A stretch of 64,000 bases of DNA from Minicystis rosea (GTDB lineage Bacteria; Myxococcota_A; Polyangia; Polyangiales; Polyangiaceae): assembly GCA_001931535.1 (NCBI GenBank), contig CP016211.1, positions 8,417,703 through 8,481,702 of the forward strand, read 5' to 3'. Shown piece by piece: positions 49,675 to 59,113 of this stretch; positions within the stretch are counted from its first letter, which is position 1; each line of letters begins with the position of its first letter. The notes under the pieces are model-generated. The model had not been told where the DNA came from. It saw only the letters and a list, made by a program, of their open reading frames with translations, and did not search any database. Both the position numbers and the translations under genes were made by a program.

Positions 49675-51138
49675 ATGCCGGCTTCGCACGACACGCCCCT
49701 CGCCCTCCATGTCACCCTTCGCTGGCGCGACGACGTGATCGCGTTTCGGAGCCTCACCGGCGATACCATCGCCGCCGTCGGCGCGGGCCCCGATGCCATC
49801 GCGCCCATTCCATGCGCGGTCCACGCCACGGGTCATCTCGCGTTCGCGCACGTCGCCAAAGGCGGCGCCTATGCCATTGCCGCCGAAGGATCGGCGACGA
49901 CGATCCGGCGCGCCTCGGGGGCTTACGAGATCGTCGAAGGCCCGGCTCAGATCCCGCTCGCGGCCGGCGATGCGGTCGATCTGCGGCTCGGTGATTTCCA
50001 CGTCGAAGCCATGGCCGGCGCGAGCGAGCCGCTCCCGCGCGAGCGGCGGCGATCGGCGGGCGCGTGGGCCGGTATCGGGATCGCCGCGCTCGCGCATGCG
50101 GTCGCCTTCGGTTTGGCCGTGCAGGACGCGCGGGCTTCGAGCGCCGAGGATCGCGAGGAAGAGCGCGCCGTCGATCTGCACGCGCTCATGGCCTCCGCGG
50201 AGCAGCGCGCGCGGGCCGCGGATCCGCCGACGCCCGACGGCACCGGCGCGGGCGATGCACGCACCCAGAATGCAAAGGCCGGTGATGGACGCAAAGGCGG
50301 CGGCACGAAGGCCGAGGGCGAAGAGGGCAAGATGGGTGACCGCCTCGCGCGCGCCGGCGCGCCGAAGCGATTCGCGGTGCCCGAGCAGATGAAGAAAGAT
50401 CTCGAGCCCTCGGTGTCGCGCGCCGAAGCCCTCGCCGACGCATCGACCTTCGGCATGATTGGCATGCTCGCGCAGGGCCCGCACACGCCGAGCGCGGCCT
50501 TCGGTGACTTCGAATCTCACGGTCACGATGCGCTCGCGGCGCGCGGCGATCTCTGGGCCCGCGACGTCGGCGAGTCCTTCGGCGCCGGCGGGCTCGGGCT
50601 CACCGGCATCGGTGAAGGCGGCGGTGGTCGCGGCGAAGGGATCGGATTGGGATCCATCGGCATGCTCGGTCATACCGACGGTACCCCCGGCGATGGCACG
50701 GGCGGCGATGGCTCCCTCGGCCTCATGCGCGGCGGCGGTTGGAGCCCTCGCTGGGGGATGCACCACCGCACCCGCCCGCCCGTGATCAGAACCTATCGAG
50801 GTGTCTATCGAGGCACCTATTGCGGCTACGGCTGCAGCGTCTCCGGCCGCCTTCCGCCCCAGGCCATTCAACGCATCATCCGGCAGAACTTCGGGCGCTT
50901 CCGCGCGTGCTACGAGCAGGGTTTGGTGCGCAATCCAGCGCTGCAAGGCACGGTGCGCACGCGCTTCGTCATCGGCCGTGACGGCGCCGTCGCCTCCGCG
51001 CAAAACGGTGGCTCCGATCTGCCCGATGCCGAGGTCGTCTCCTGCGTGGTGCGCGCCTTCTATGGCATCTCGTTCCCGCAGCCCGAAGGCGGCATCGTCA
51101 CGGTGACGTACCCCATCGCGTTCTCGAATAGCATTTGA
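49675..51138 (+). CDS. AgmX/PglI C-terminal-domain protein (TonB-like)
   Basis: 487 residues; ATG at 49675 chosen (a GTG at 49660 is possible). Residues ~1-120 are a beta-rich domain, predicted cytoplasmic; ~129-150 is one membrane helix (WAGIGIAALAHAVAFGLAVQ). The ~230 residues after it are Gly/Ala/Glu-rich and disordered, periplasm-spanning. The C-terminal ~100 residues (RIIRQNFGRFRACYEQGLVR, TRFVIGRDGAVASAQ, VVSCVVRAFYGISFPQPEGG) match the AgmX/PglI C-terminal domain, which resembles TonB. In Myxococcus, agmX was found in gliding-motility screens. No ExbB/ExbD genes are adjacent. It may transfer force or anchor an outer-membrane complex. Confidence 0.85.
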   Translation: MPASHDTPLALHVTLRWRDDVIAFRSLTGDTIAAVGAGPDAIAPIPCAVHATGHLAFAHVAKGGAYAIAAEGSATTIRRASGAYEIVEGPAQIPLAAGDAVDLRLGDFHVEAMAGASEPLPRERRRSAGAWAGIGIAALAHAVAFGLAVQDARASSAEDREEERAVDLHALMASAEQRARAADPPTPDGTGAGDARTQNAKAGDGRKGGGTKAEGEEGKMGDRLARAGAPKRFAVPEQMKKDLEPSVSRAEALADASTFGMIGMLAQGPHTPSAAFGDFESHGHDALAARGDLWARDVGESFGAGGLGLTGIGEGGGGRGEGIGLGSIGMLGHTDGTPGDGTGGDGSLGLMRGGGWSPRWGMHHRTRPPVIRTYRGVYRGTYCGYGCSVSGRLPPQAIQRIIRQNFGRFRACYEQGLVRNPALQGTVRTRFVIGRDGAVASAQNGGSDLPDAEVVSCVVRAFYGISFPQPEGGIVTVTYPIAFSNSI

Positions 51139-51147
51139 CGCGGATCT

Positions 51148-52512
51148 TCACGACAGCACCTCTCCCTCGATGGTCACGCGGAGCCCCGTCGGCTCTTCGC
51201 GCGCGAAGGCGAGCGTCCATCCCGCGCGCGTCGCGACCTCGCGGGAGATGGCGAGCCCGAGGCCGCGACCGCGGCCGTCGCGGCGGCGGGCGGCGTCCGA
51301 TCGAAACGAGCGCTCGCCGAGCCGAGGCAGCTCTTCGGCGACGACGCCGGGCCCATCGTCGAGCACCGTCACCCGAAACCCACGCAGGCCCACGCGCTCC
51401 AGCATCACGGCGACGTGGCCGCGCGCGTGCCCGTGGATGACGGCGTTCTCGACCACGTTGGCCACCGCCTGCTCGGCGGCGATGGGATCGGCGGCGACGC
51501 GAACGGGATCGTCGGGCACGGCGACGTCGAGGGAAACGCCCTTCTCGCGCGCGAGAAAACGGAGGCGGGCGGCCGCGCGCTCGACGGTCTCGCCGAGGTC
51601 CACCATCGCGCCGGGCGCGTGCGACCAGCCGTCGTCGAGCTCCGTCGCGAGGCGCAGGTTGGCCGTGAGCCCGCCGAGGTAGACCACGTCCTCGGCCGCG
51701 CGCACGAGCAGCTCGCGCGTCGCCGCCGCATCGCCGCTCGTGTGCAGCGCTTGCTCGAGCGCGAGCTGGAGCGAAGCGATGGGCGTGCGCAGGTCGTGCG
51801 CGATGTCGGCCACGTGGCGTGAGAGCGCGGTGCTGCGGCGCTCCATCTCTTCGGTGTCGGCGCGGATGCGGGCGTGCGCGCGATCGAGCTCGCGTGCGAG
51901 GGCGCCGAGATCGTCGTCGGCGTCGCGCGGCGCGGGCTCGTAGCCGTCGCGCTCGCCCACGCGCGCCGCGGCCCGGCGCGTGATCGCGATGCGACGCGCG
52001 AGCGGGCGCACACCGACGAAGACGCTGATGGCCGCGCTGGCGAGGCCAGCGAACAAGCCCGAGAGGCCCACGATGGCGGCGAGCCGCCCGCTCCCGATGC
52101 GCGGCTCCCAATGCGAAGCGACCACGCCGCACGGCCCGCGCGGCGCCACGCGAATCGCGAGCATGCCGCCCGCGCCGGGGAGGAAGCGCACGGCGGCGCC
52201 GTCGCGATCGAGATCGCGCGCGATGCCGGGATCGAGGAGCGGCGCGGCCGGGCTCTCCGATCGCAGCGTGGCCGCGTCGTACGCCCACACCTTGCTGTGA
52301 CCGGGGATCGCGAGCGACCACGCGGCGGGCGCGGCTTCGCAGCGCAGGAGCTCGCCGCGATCACGCATCACCCACGTGAGCTCGGGCCCGAGCGTGCGCG
52401 CGATGGTGGCGCGGTTGGTCGAGCCGACGGCGAGCCACGCGGCGGCCGCGCCCACGATGCTCGAGAGCACGCCCACCGTGACCGAGCTCCGGCGCACGCT
52501 CGTCCCGTTCAT
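51148..52512 (-). CDS. Sensor histidine kinase
   Basis: 454 residues. Two membrane helices (~11-31 and ~144-168) flank a ~110-residue periplasmic sensor domain containing two cysteines. HAMP-like linker ~170-225. Dimerisation/phosphoacceptor domain with His239 in IAHDLRTPIASLQLALEQ. Catalytic ATP-binding domain with N box VVENAVIHGH, G1 DDGPGVV and G2 GRGLGLAIS. It would phosphorylate the response regulator encoded just upstream, whose stop overlaps this start by 4 bases (52509-52512). The signal sensed is unknown. Confidence 0.94.
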   Translation of the reverse strand: MNGTSVRRSSVTVGVLSSIVGAAAAWLAVGSTNRATIARTLGPELTWVMRDRGELLRCEAAPAAWSLAIPGHSKVWAYDAATLRSESPAAPLLDPGIARDLDRDGAAVRFLPGAGGMLAIRVAPRGPCGVVASHWEPRIGSGRLAAIVGLSGLFAGLASAAISVFVGVRPLARRIAITRRAAARVGERDGYEPAPRDADDDLGALARELDRAHARIRADTEEMERRSTALSRHVADIAHDLRTPIASLQLALEQALHTSGDAAATRELLVRAAEDVVYLGGLTANLRLATELDDGWSHAPGAMVDLGETVERAAARLRFLAREKGVSLDVAVPDDPVRVAADPIAAEQAVANVVENAVIHGHARGHVAVMLERVGLRGFRVTVLDDGPGVVAEELPRLGERSFRSDAARRRDGRGRGLGLAISREVATRAGWTLAFAREEPTGLRVTIEGEVLS

Positions 52513-53195
52513 GGCTCGGCCTCGGGCTCGAACCGATAGCCGAGCCCCCACACGGTCACGATGCGCGCGCCGTCGCTCCCCAGCTTCTTGCGCAGCCGCG
52601 CGATGTGCGCGTCCACCGTGCGCCCATCGGCTTCGCTCTGCAGGAGCAGCACGTGCTCGGCGAGCGCCCCGCGCGCGATCGCGCGGCCCGGTCGCTCCGC
52701 CAGGTACACGAGCAGGTTGAGCTCGGTCTTGGTCAGATCGATCCGCTGGCCGGAGACCGTGGCCGCGCGCGCGTCGAGGTCGAGCGCCACGTCGCCGAAG
52801 CACACGCGCCGCCGCGGAGCGAGCCGCGTCCCACCGAGCCGCGCGTGGATGCGGGCGACGAGCTCGTCGGCGAAGAACGGCTTGCTCACGTAGTCGGCCG
52901 CGCCGAGCGTGAAGCTCCGCAAGCGATCCGCGAGATCGGTGCGCGCGGTGAGCACGATCACCGGCACCTCGGCGCGATGTTGGAGCTCGGCGAGCACGGC
53001 GAACCCACTCTCGTCGGGCAGCATCAAGTCGAGCACCACGACATCGAACGCCCCGCCGATCACGCGTTTGGCCGCGCCGGCCGCGACCGTCGACAGCTCG
53101 ACCTCGAAGCCTTCGCGCCCGAGCGCGCGCACGAGCCCCGCGGCGATCGCCGAATCGTCCTCCACGACGAGCACGCGCTTCACGCTCGCGGTCAC
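52509..53195 (-). CDS. OmpR-family response regulator
   Basis: 228 residues with a GTG start. Receiver domain with acidic pair D13/D14, phosphoacceptor Asp56 in VVVLDLMLPDESG, Thr83 and Lys105 (YVSKPF). C-terminal winged-helix DNA-binding domain (~130-225) with LTKTELNLLVYLAERPG and HIARLRKKLG, ending WGLGYRF, the OmpR/PhoB hallmark. It is the first gene of the two-component operon and translationally coupled to the kinase gene. The lipoprotein gene at 53307 is divergent across ~110 bases and is a plausible target. Confidence 0.96.
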   Translation of the reverse strand: MTASVKRVLVVEDDSAIAAGLVRALGREGFEVELSTVAAGAAKRVIGGAFDVVVLDLMLPDESGFAVLAELQHRAEVPVIVLTARTDLADRLRSFTLGAADYVSKPFFADELVARIHARLGGTRLAPRRRVCFGDVALDLDARAATVSGQRIDLTKTELNLLVYLAERPGRAIARGALAEHVLLLQSEADGRTVDAHIARLRKKLGSDGARIVTVWGLGYRFEPEAEP

Positions 53196-53306
53196 GCCCC
53201 GAGACTAGCGATGCGCCGCACACCTCGCCCTCACGACGTGAGCCCCACGTGCACTTTCGCAACAGCGATGTGACAACCTCCGTCGCGGAAGGTGAGGAGC
53301 ATCAGC

Positions 53307-54464
53307 ATGCAACACACTTGGGTCTCGATGATCTCGCTGACGGCGCTGCTCGGCGGCTGTAGCTCTTCGCCGGTCGAAACGTCGACTGGCACCGGCGGCG
53401 CAGGTGGCGCCGGCACCACGAGCGCTTCGAGCAGCAGCGCCACCGGCACGGGCGGCGGCACCGTCGATCCCGATGCAGGCCCGCCGACCGTGCAGGTCCT
53501 CACCGATCTCTCCGTGGCCGGATACCCGCACAAGATCGACGTGTTCGTGCCCTCGAACGCGGAGCGCGTGGTGGTCTTCCTCCACGGCGGCGGTGGATCG
53601 AAGGTCGGCGCAGCGTCTACCGAGAGCGGCATCCGGCTCGACAATCCCGCGCAGGCGACGCCGGTGCCCAACACGACATGGCTCACGGCGCGCCGCACCG
53701 CTTACGTGTTTCCGCAAGGACAGGCGGTGTCGACGTCGCCCAAGGCGACCACATGGGACAACTACGTGATGACCTCGGGCGCCGACGACGTCGCCTTTCT
53801 CGCCGCGCTCGCCGGGGCCCTGCGCGCGGGCACCTTCGACGGCGCGGTGCCCGCGTTCGCGCGCGTCTACCTCGCCGGTCACTCCAACGGCGGAATGATG
53901 GCCAATCGCATGTGGTGCGAGAGCCCCGCGACCTTCGATGCCTATGGCGCGCTCGCGGGGCCCGCGTCGGTGCGCCTCGCGCCTGCAGGCTTGGTGTCGA
54001 GCTCGCCCGATCCGCTCCTCGGCGAGCATGCTTGTGCACCGGCCACGCCGAAGCCGTACATCGGCATCCTCGGCGCACAGGACACCATCCTCCAAACCAA
54101 GAACGCGTGGAGCGCGGACACCTGGTCCATCAACGATTGCCTCAGCCAAGGCGGCGGCGGTGGCATGGTCGATCCGAACCTCGTCAACGAGCAGCGATTC
54201 CACGGCTTCCGCGTGGCTGCCATGTGCAGCGGGACGGCCTCTCCACCCACCACGTCTCCCGACGGCGCCACCACCACGTGGTCCGATTGCGGCGACAAGA
54301 TCCGCCTCGTGGGCATCACGAACGCCGATCACTGCGTCTCGGCCGGCAAGGTCGTGTGCTTGAACGACAAGCTCCTTCCCGGCGACTGCGACAACTCGCT
54401 CGAAGCCGAGAGCGGCGCGGCCATGCGCGATCTGCTCGTGGATTTCTTCGCCGCGACGGAGTGA
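53307..54464 (+). CDS. PHB-depolymerase/LpqC-type esterase lipoprotein
   Basis: 385 residues; ATG at 53307 has GGTGAGGAG upstream. Lipobox LGGC (Cys18) and a Gly/Ser/Thr linker to ~residue 55. Alpha/beta hydrolase core: oxyanion region VVVFLHGGGGSKVG, nucleophile Ser193 in GHSNGG, candidate Asp259 (GAQDT) and His342 (NADHC), so the triad is complete. The family includes poly(3-hydroxybutyrate) depolymerases and feruloyl/acetyl-xylan esterases (CE1). Surface-attached degradation of a polyester or plant-wall ester is likely. Adjacent to and divergent from the two-component genes. Confidence 0.88.
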   Translation: MQHTWVSMISLTALLGGCSSSPVETSTGTGGAGGAGTTSASSSSATGTGGGTVDPDAGPPTVQVLTDLSVAGYPHKIDVFVPSNAERVVVFLHGGGGSKVGAASTESGIRLDNPAQATPVPNTTWLTARRTAYVFPQGQAVSTSPKATTWDNYVMTSGADDVAFLAALAGALRAGTFDGAVPAFARVYLAGHSNGGMMANRMWCESPATFDAYGALAGPASVRLAPAGLVSSSPDPLLGEHACAPATPKPYIGILGAQDTILQTKNAWSADTWSINDCLSQGGGGGMVDPNLVNEQRFHGFRVAAMCSGTASPPTTSPDGATTTWSDCGDKIRLVGITNADHCVSAGKVVCLNDKLLPGDCDNSLEAESGAAMRDLLVDFFAATE

Positions 54465-54477
54465 GCGACGTCGCCTT

Positions 54478-55350
54478 TCACTTCGCCGAGGGGCGCACGC
54501 TCGGGCTCGGGCCGAGCGGTGTCTGATCGGCTTGGATGGCGCGCACGCCGTCGAGCTGGGCGTTGACCTCGCCGCCGACGAGCACCGCCAGCGCCAAGAG
54601 CCACAGCCAGAACAGGAAGATGGCCACGGCCGCGAGGCCGCCGTAGAGCGTCGCGTAGCGCGCCAGCGTGGTGACGTAGAACGAGAACAGCGCCGAGAGG
54701 ATCGACCACAGCACCACGGTCACGAGCACGCCGGGCAGCACGCGGCGCCGGCGGAACACCTCGTCGCGGCGCACGGCGATGCGGAAGAACCCGGAGAGCA
54801 GCCCGATCAGCGTGGCCGTCGGCAGGATGACGGCCACGAAGCGGCCGAGCACCGGAGAGATCATGGCCGCGAGCACGGCGATGGCGGCGACGATGGCGAC
54901 GATGGCGATCCCGGCGATCACGCACATCATGGCGATGGCGCGGCGCCACCACCACGGGCGCGGCTTGCTCCAGAAGACGTTCTCGAACACGTACATCGCG
55001 GTCGACACGCCGGCCGAGGTCACCCACAGGAACGCGGCCACGCTGACGGGCGCGACCACGGCGCCGTTGTCCGAGAGGCGGACGATGGCGACCTCGATGA
55101 GATCGGCCACCGCGCGCGGCGCCGCGCGGAGGAGCGGGCCGATGACGACCTCGCCGTTCTGATGGAGCAGGTGCAGCACGAAGCCGGCGAGCGCGGCCAG
55201 CGGGATGAGGCTCAAGAACGCATCGAACGCCATGGCGCTGGCGGCGATGGGCGCGTGGTGTCGATCGAGGTTGTCGACGAGCCGGTCGAGCGCATGCCCT
55301 CCGCGGGTGGCGAGGAACGCCTTCTTCAACCGGGACCACATGGCGCGCAT
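54478..55350 (-). CDS. YihY/BrkB-family membrane protein
   Basis: 290 residues. Six or so hydrophobic helices of the YihY (BrkB, formerly RNase BN) family: IAASAMAFDAFLSLIPLAAL near the N-terminus is the family signature (A-x-x-x-A-F-x-x-x-x-S-x-x-P), and the C-terminal TLYGGLAAVAIFLFWLWLLA with GGEVNAQLD is characteristic. Function is unresolved in the family. It ends 13 bases from the convergent esterase gene; the two stop codons are nearly back to back with no room for a separate terminator. Confidence 0.9.
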   Translation of the reverse strand: MRAMWSRLKKAFLATRGGHALDRLVDNLDRHHAPIAASAMAFDAFLSLIPLAALAGFVLHLLHQNGEVVIGPLLRAAPRAVADLIEVAIVRLSDNGAVVAPVSVAAFLWVTSAGVSTAMYVFENVFWSKPRPWWWRRAIAMMCVIAGIAIVAIVAAIAVLAAMISPVLGRFVAVILPTATLIGLLSGFFRIAVRRDEVFRRRRVLPGVLVTVVLWSILSALFSFYVTTLARYATLYGGLAAVAIFLFWLWLLALAVLVGGEVNAQLDGVRAIQADQTPLGPSPSVRPSAK

Positions 55351-55406
55351 GGTAGCGCGACCGCGATGATTTCGTGACAAGCGCCTGCTCGCTTAGGATC
55401 GGCGAC

Positions 55407-56279
55407 ATGGACGCCGCCCGGATGCTCGCCAACACGCCGCTCTTCGAAGATCTCTCGCCCGAAGACGTGAGTGACCTCGCCGAGCACCTCAAGCGGCGCA
55501 CCCTACGAGCGGGTGAGCGCATCTTCGACAAAGGCGAGACCGGCGACTCGATGTACCTCGTCACCGACGGCGTGATCGCCATCTATCTCCCCGGCGACGG
55601 CGGTCGCTGCGTGCCGCTCAAGAGCGTGACCATCGGCCAGTATTTCGGCGAGCTCGCGCTCTTCGACGAGAAGCCGCGGAGCGCGAGCGCCGTGGCGCAG
55701 ACCGACTGCGAGATCCTCGAGCTCGAGCGCACCGCCCTGCATGCGCACATCCGCGAACGCCCGCGCATCGCCATCGCCCTGCTCTCCGAGCTGTCGGAGC
55801 GCATCCGCGAGACCAACGCGCTCCTCTCGCAGCGCGCTGCCAAAGACGTGAACCAAGAGATGGCCGCGCGCGCCACGCTCGCCGATCGCGTCGCCGACAA
55901 GGTCGCTTCCGGCGTGGGCTCGTGGACGTTCATCCTCACGTTCTTGGGCGCGCTCGTGCTCTGGGTCTCGGTGAACAGCGTGGCCCTCTCGAAGATGCTG
56001 CGCGGCCACGAGCCCTTCGACCCGTTCCCGTACATCTTCTTCAACCTGATCCTCTCGATCGTCGCAGCCTTCCAGGGCCCCGTGATCATGATGAGCCAGA
56101 ACCGTCAGGCCGAGAAAGACCGCGCCCAAGCCGAGACCGACTTCAAGGTGAACCTCAAGAACGAGGTCGGGATCGAAGGCCTGCTCGCAGGGATGCAAGA
56201 GATCAAAGCGCACCTCACCATCCTGGAGAAGAGCGCCCTCGCCGCTCCCCGCCCGCGCAACGAGATCGTCAAGAACTAA
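55407..56279 (+). CDS. Cyclic-nucleotide-binding domain fused to DUF1003 membrane domain
   Basis: 290 residues; ATG at 55407 with AGGA 10 bases upstream. Residues ~8-130 form a cNMP-binding domain: RIFDKGETGDSMYLVTDG and the phosphate-binding cassette GELALFDEKPRSASA (G81-R91). Residues ~165-250 are DUF1003: two membrane helices (WTFILTFLGALVLWVSVNSV and YIFFNLILSIVAAFQGPVIM) followed by the signature SQNRQAEKDR. A C-terminal cytoplasmic helix follows. It appears to be a membrane protein gated or modulated by cAMP/c-di-GMP-type ligands; the output is unknown. Confidence 0.9.
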   Translation: MDAARMLANTPLFEDLSPEDVSDLAEHLKRRTLRAGERIFDKGETGDSMYLVTDGVIAIYLPGDGGRCVPLKSVTIGQYFGELALFDEKPRSASAVAQTDCEILELERTALHAHIRERPRIAIALLSELSERIRETNALLSQRAAKDVNQEMAARATLADRVADKVASGVGSWTFILTFLGALVLWVSVNSVALSKMLRGHEPFDPFPYIFFNLILSIVAAFQGPVIMMSQNRQAEKDRAQAETDFKVNLKNEVGIEGLLAGMQEIKAHLTILEKSALAAPRPRNEIVKN

Positions 56280-56328
56280 AGGATCGCCCGCGCGCCGCCC
56301 GATCGAACGCGGCTCACGTCACCGCCCA

Positions 56329-56913
56329 TCAGCTCCCCCGCTCGCGCTCGATCTCCACGAGGGCCTCGTCGATCCAGCGCTGCACCATGCGCGGGAAGGG
56401 CCACATCCATCCGTAGTCCGGCCCGGTGAAGCGCGAGACGATCTGCGCGTGCAGCTTGGGATTGCGCGCGGCCGCCATGCCTTCGGCCTCGGCGACGCAG
56501 CGGAGCGTCTCGCGATAAGCCTCCCATTCGAGGCGTGCGCGGCCATAGGCGAGACCGGCGGGCAGCGGGAGGAAGCCGTAGATCACAATCATCCCCACCC
56601 GGCCATACCGCTCGAATTGCGCCACGTGGACGAGCTCGTGGCGGAGCACCTCCCACGCGTGATCCGGGTCCCAGCGATCGAAGTCGTCCGGTACGTAGAT
56701 GGTGTGCCCGAGCGTCGTCACGTAATGGGTGAGGTAGGTGCGCTGGCCTCCGAAGGTCAGCGCCCAGAGCGCCTTCGACGCGGCGCGCTGGTGCCAGAAG
56801 TCGCGCTTCCTCACCACGCGCACGGGGCGCGGGCGCGCGGCGATCTCGGCGAGCAAGGCTTCGAGCCTACGCCGCTTGGCCGGGTGGATCGTGCTCACAT
56901 CGCTTCGCTTCAC
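56329..56913 (-). CDS. HExxH protein, putative zincin-like peptidase
   Basis: 194 residues, no signal peptide, basic N-terminus. Contains RHELVHVAQFERYG with HELVH at 92-96, the HExxH zinc-binding motif, and a downstream candidate ligand in RLEWEAYRETL (Glu129/131), an arrangement like DUF4157/M48-type minimal zincins. A moderately hydrophobic segment MIVIYGFLPLPAGLAYG (~108-124) lies between. The C-terminal part has aromatic residues (GPDYGWMWPFPRMVQRW). No family can be named with certainty. It converges with the DUF1003 gene and is divergent from the amylase pair. Confidence 0.7.
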   Translation of the reverse strand: MKRSDVSTIHPAKRRRLEALLAEIAARPRPVRVVRKRDFWHQRAASKALWALTFGGQRTYLTHYVTTLGHTIYVPDDFDRWDPDHAWEVLRHELVHVAQFERYGRVGMIVIYGFLPLPAGLAYGRARLEWEAYRETLRCVAEAEGMAAARNPKLHAQIVSRFTGPDYGWMWPFPRMVQRWIDEALVEIERERGS

Positions 56914-56965
56914 GCTCGATCCCTCCTACCCCCGAACCGGCCCCGGGTCTAACATCGACGCTGTC

Positions 56966-59113
56966 GTGCCGTGCCCGCCGTGGCTTCGCTTCACCTTCCT
57001 CGCCGCGTCGATCTCGACGCTCGCGCCCGCCTGCGGCGGTGATCCCTGGCCCACCGTCGACTGCAACCAGGTCGTGTGGTGGCGCCCCGCGAGCACCGCG
57101 GACGACGTCCGTGTGATCGGGAGCTGGGACGGCTTTCAAAAGCCCGGCATCGCCGCCGAGCCCGCCGAGGACGGCTGGAAGATGGCCCTCCTCACGCTCC
57201 CTCCCGGCGAGTACGGCTATCAGATCACCGTCAACGGCGTCCCTCACCTCGACAAGTATCAACCGCTCACCACCTATCGCGGCGAGCAGGAAGTCTCGCT
57301 CCTCCGCGCGGCCGATTGCCAATCGCCCGCGCTTCAAATCGACGCCGCCCAAGCCGAGCACGACGGCACCCTCGCCATCGCCGGCACCTTCCGCGCGCGC
57401 CACGACGGCTCTGCGATCGCGCCCACGAGCCTAGAGCTCCGCATCGACGGCGCGGTCACGCAGGCGAAGAAAAGCGCCGTCACGGACACGGGCGCCTTCA
57501 CCATCTCGGCGAGCGGGCTCGCGCCCGGCAAGCACGCCGTCACCATCGATGCCTCCGACGGCGCCGGCGCCGCGGCCACACCGGCGCGCGCTTCGGTGTG
57601 GGTCGATCCCGTCGCCCAAACCTGGGACGACGCCGTGCTCTACCAAATCGTCCTCGATCGCTATCGCGGCGACGGCGGCGCTCCGCTCGCGGCGCCGCTG
57701 ACGCCCGGCTCGCGCGCGGGAGGCACGCTCTCGGGCGTCACCGCCGAGATCGAGCGCGGCACCTTCGAGGCCTTGGGCGTGAGCGCGCTCTGGATCTCGC
57801 CCGTCTACACCAACCCCGAGGAGTTCCGTGACGGCCGCGACGGGCACCCTTCGCAGGGCTACCACGGCTATTGGCCCATCGCCGATCGCGAGGTCGATCC
57901 CCGCCTCGGCGGCGAAGCCGCGCTCGACGCCCTCATCGCCGCGGCCCACGCGCACGGCCTCCGCGTGCTCTTCGATCTCGTCCCCAACCAAGTCTACGAG
58001 ACCAACCCGCGCTACCTCGATCATCGCCGAGACGGTTGGTTCAACGACGCCACGCAATCGTGCATCTGCGGGGCCGCCGACTGCGATTGGGGCACACACA
58101 TCGAGCATTGTTGGTTCACACCCTATCTCCCCGACGTGCGTTGGGAGAGCGAAGGCGCGACCAACGCCGCCGTCGCCGACGCGTTGTTCTGGATGGATCG
58201 CTTCGACGCCGACGGCGTGCGCATCGATGCCGTGCCCATGATGCCGCGCGGGGCCACGCGCCGCATCCTGCGCGCCATGCGCGACCACGTCGCGCCGCGC
58301 GGGGCGCTCTTCGCAGTGGGCGAGATCTTCACCGGCCCCGGCGAGATCGGATCCATCAAATACCACCTCGGCCCCGACGGCCTCGACAGCGCCTTCGATT
58401 TCCCCCTCATGTGGTCGATGCGCCAAGCCATCGCCGGCAATGGCCAAGGGCTCGACTCCATCGAGGCCACGCTCTCCGACACCGAGACGGCCCTCCGCGG
58501 ATCCGGCGCGGTCCTCGCGCGTATGCTCGGCAATCACGACACGCCTCGATTCCTCTCCGCGGCGGTGGGCAATGCCGACAACGACCCTTGGGAAAACCCT
58601 CCTTCCCAACCGACCACGAGCGCCCCTTTCACGCGCCAGCGCCTCGCTTTGGCGCTCACCTTCGCGCTCCCCGGAATGCCGGTGATCTATTACGGCGACG
58701 AAATCGGCCTCGCGGGCGCCAACGATCCCGACTCCCGCCGCGTCATGCCCGCAACGGACACGCTCTCGGAAGAGCAGCAAAAGACCCTCGCCTTCACGCA
58801 ACGTCTCGGCCGCCTGCGCCGCTGTCTGCCCGCGCTCCGCACCGGCGCGCGCATTCCCTTGTGGGCCGATGCCACCACGCTCGCCTTCGCGCGCGACGCG
58901 GGTGACGGCGCTCCGGCGCTGGCGTTGTTCTCCACGGCGGCGGCGCCCACGACCCTTTCGATCCCTGGAGGCGTCGTGCCGCCGGGGCTCTACGTGGATG
59001 CGCTGACCGGCGAGCCCATCACGCTCGCCGGCGGCGATGCGATTCCCATCGATCCTCTGACCGCGAAGATCCTCGTCCCCGGAACGAGCCCCTGCTCGGT
59101 GACAACGCCATGA
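56966..59113 (+). CDS. GH13 alpha-amylase-family lipoprotein 1
   Basis: 715 residues from the GTG at 56966, the first start that gives a signal peptide; the lipobox is weak (APAC, Cys23). An N-terminal glycogen-binding-like (CBM48/E-set) domain is followed by an Ig-like segment, then the GH13 TIM barrel from ~residue 218 (WDDAVLYQIVLDRY). Catalytic residues are intact: nucleophile Asp421 (GVRIDAV), acid/base Glu453 (VGEIF) and Asp525 (GNHDTPR). It would hydrolyse or transfer alpha-1,4-glucans outside the cytoplasm. The TGA overlaps the next ATG (59110-59113). A Cys-containing loop (SCICGAADCDW) is shared with the second enzyme. Confidence 0.93.
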   Translation: MPCPPWLRFTFLAASISTLAPACGGDPWPTVDCNQVVWWRPASTADDVRVIGSWDGFQKPGIAAEPAEDGWKMALLTLPPGEYGYQITVNGVPHLDKYQPLTTYRGEQEVSLLRAADCQSPALQIDAAQAEHDGTLAIAGTFRARHDGSAIAPTSLELRIDGAVTQAKKSAVTDTGAFTISASGLAPGKHAVTIDASDGAGAAATPARASVWVDPVAQTWDDAVLYQIVLDRYRGDGGAPLAAPLTPGSRAGGTLSGVTAEIERGTFEALGVSALWISPVYTNPEEFRDGRDGHPSQGYHGYWPIADREVDPRLGGEAALDALIAAAHAHGLRVLFDLVPNQVYETNPRYLDHRRDGWFNDATQSCICGAADCDWGTHIEHCWFTPYLPDVRWESEGATNAAVADALFWMDRFDADGVRIDAVPMMPRGATRRILRAMRDHVAPRGALFAVGEIFTGPGEIGSIKYHLGPDGLDSAFDFPLMWSMRQAIAGNGQGLDSIEATLSDTETALRGSGAVLARMLGNHDTPRFLSAAVGNADNDPWENPPSQPTTSAPFTRQRLALALTFALPGMPVIYYGDEIGLAGANDPDSRRVMPATDTLSEEQQKTLAFTQRLGRLRRCLPALRTGARIPLWADATTLAFARDAGDGAPALALFSTAAAPTTLSIPGGVVPPGLYVDALTGEPITLAGGDAIPIDPLTAKILVPGTSPCSVTTP

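Noticed and set aside
48709..51003. A 764-codon open frame on the minus strand opposite the methyltransferase and AgmX-like genes
   Set aside because: The plus-strand frames encode recognisable ICMT and AgmX/PglI domains; the opposing frame has no domain and an Arg/Ala/His-rich composition.
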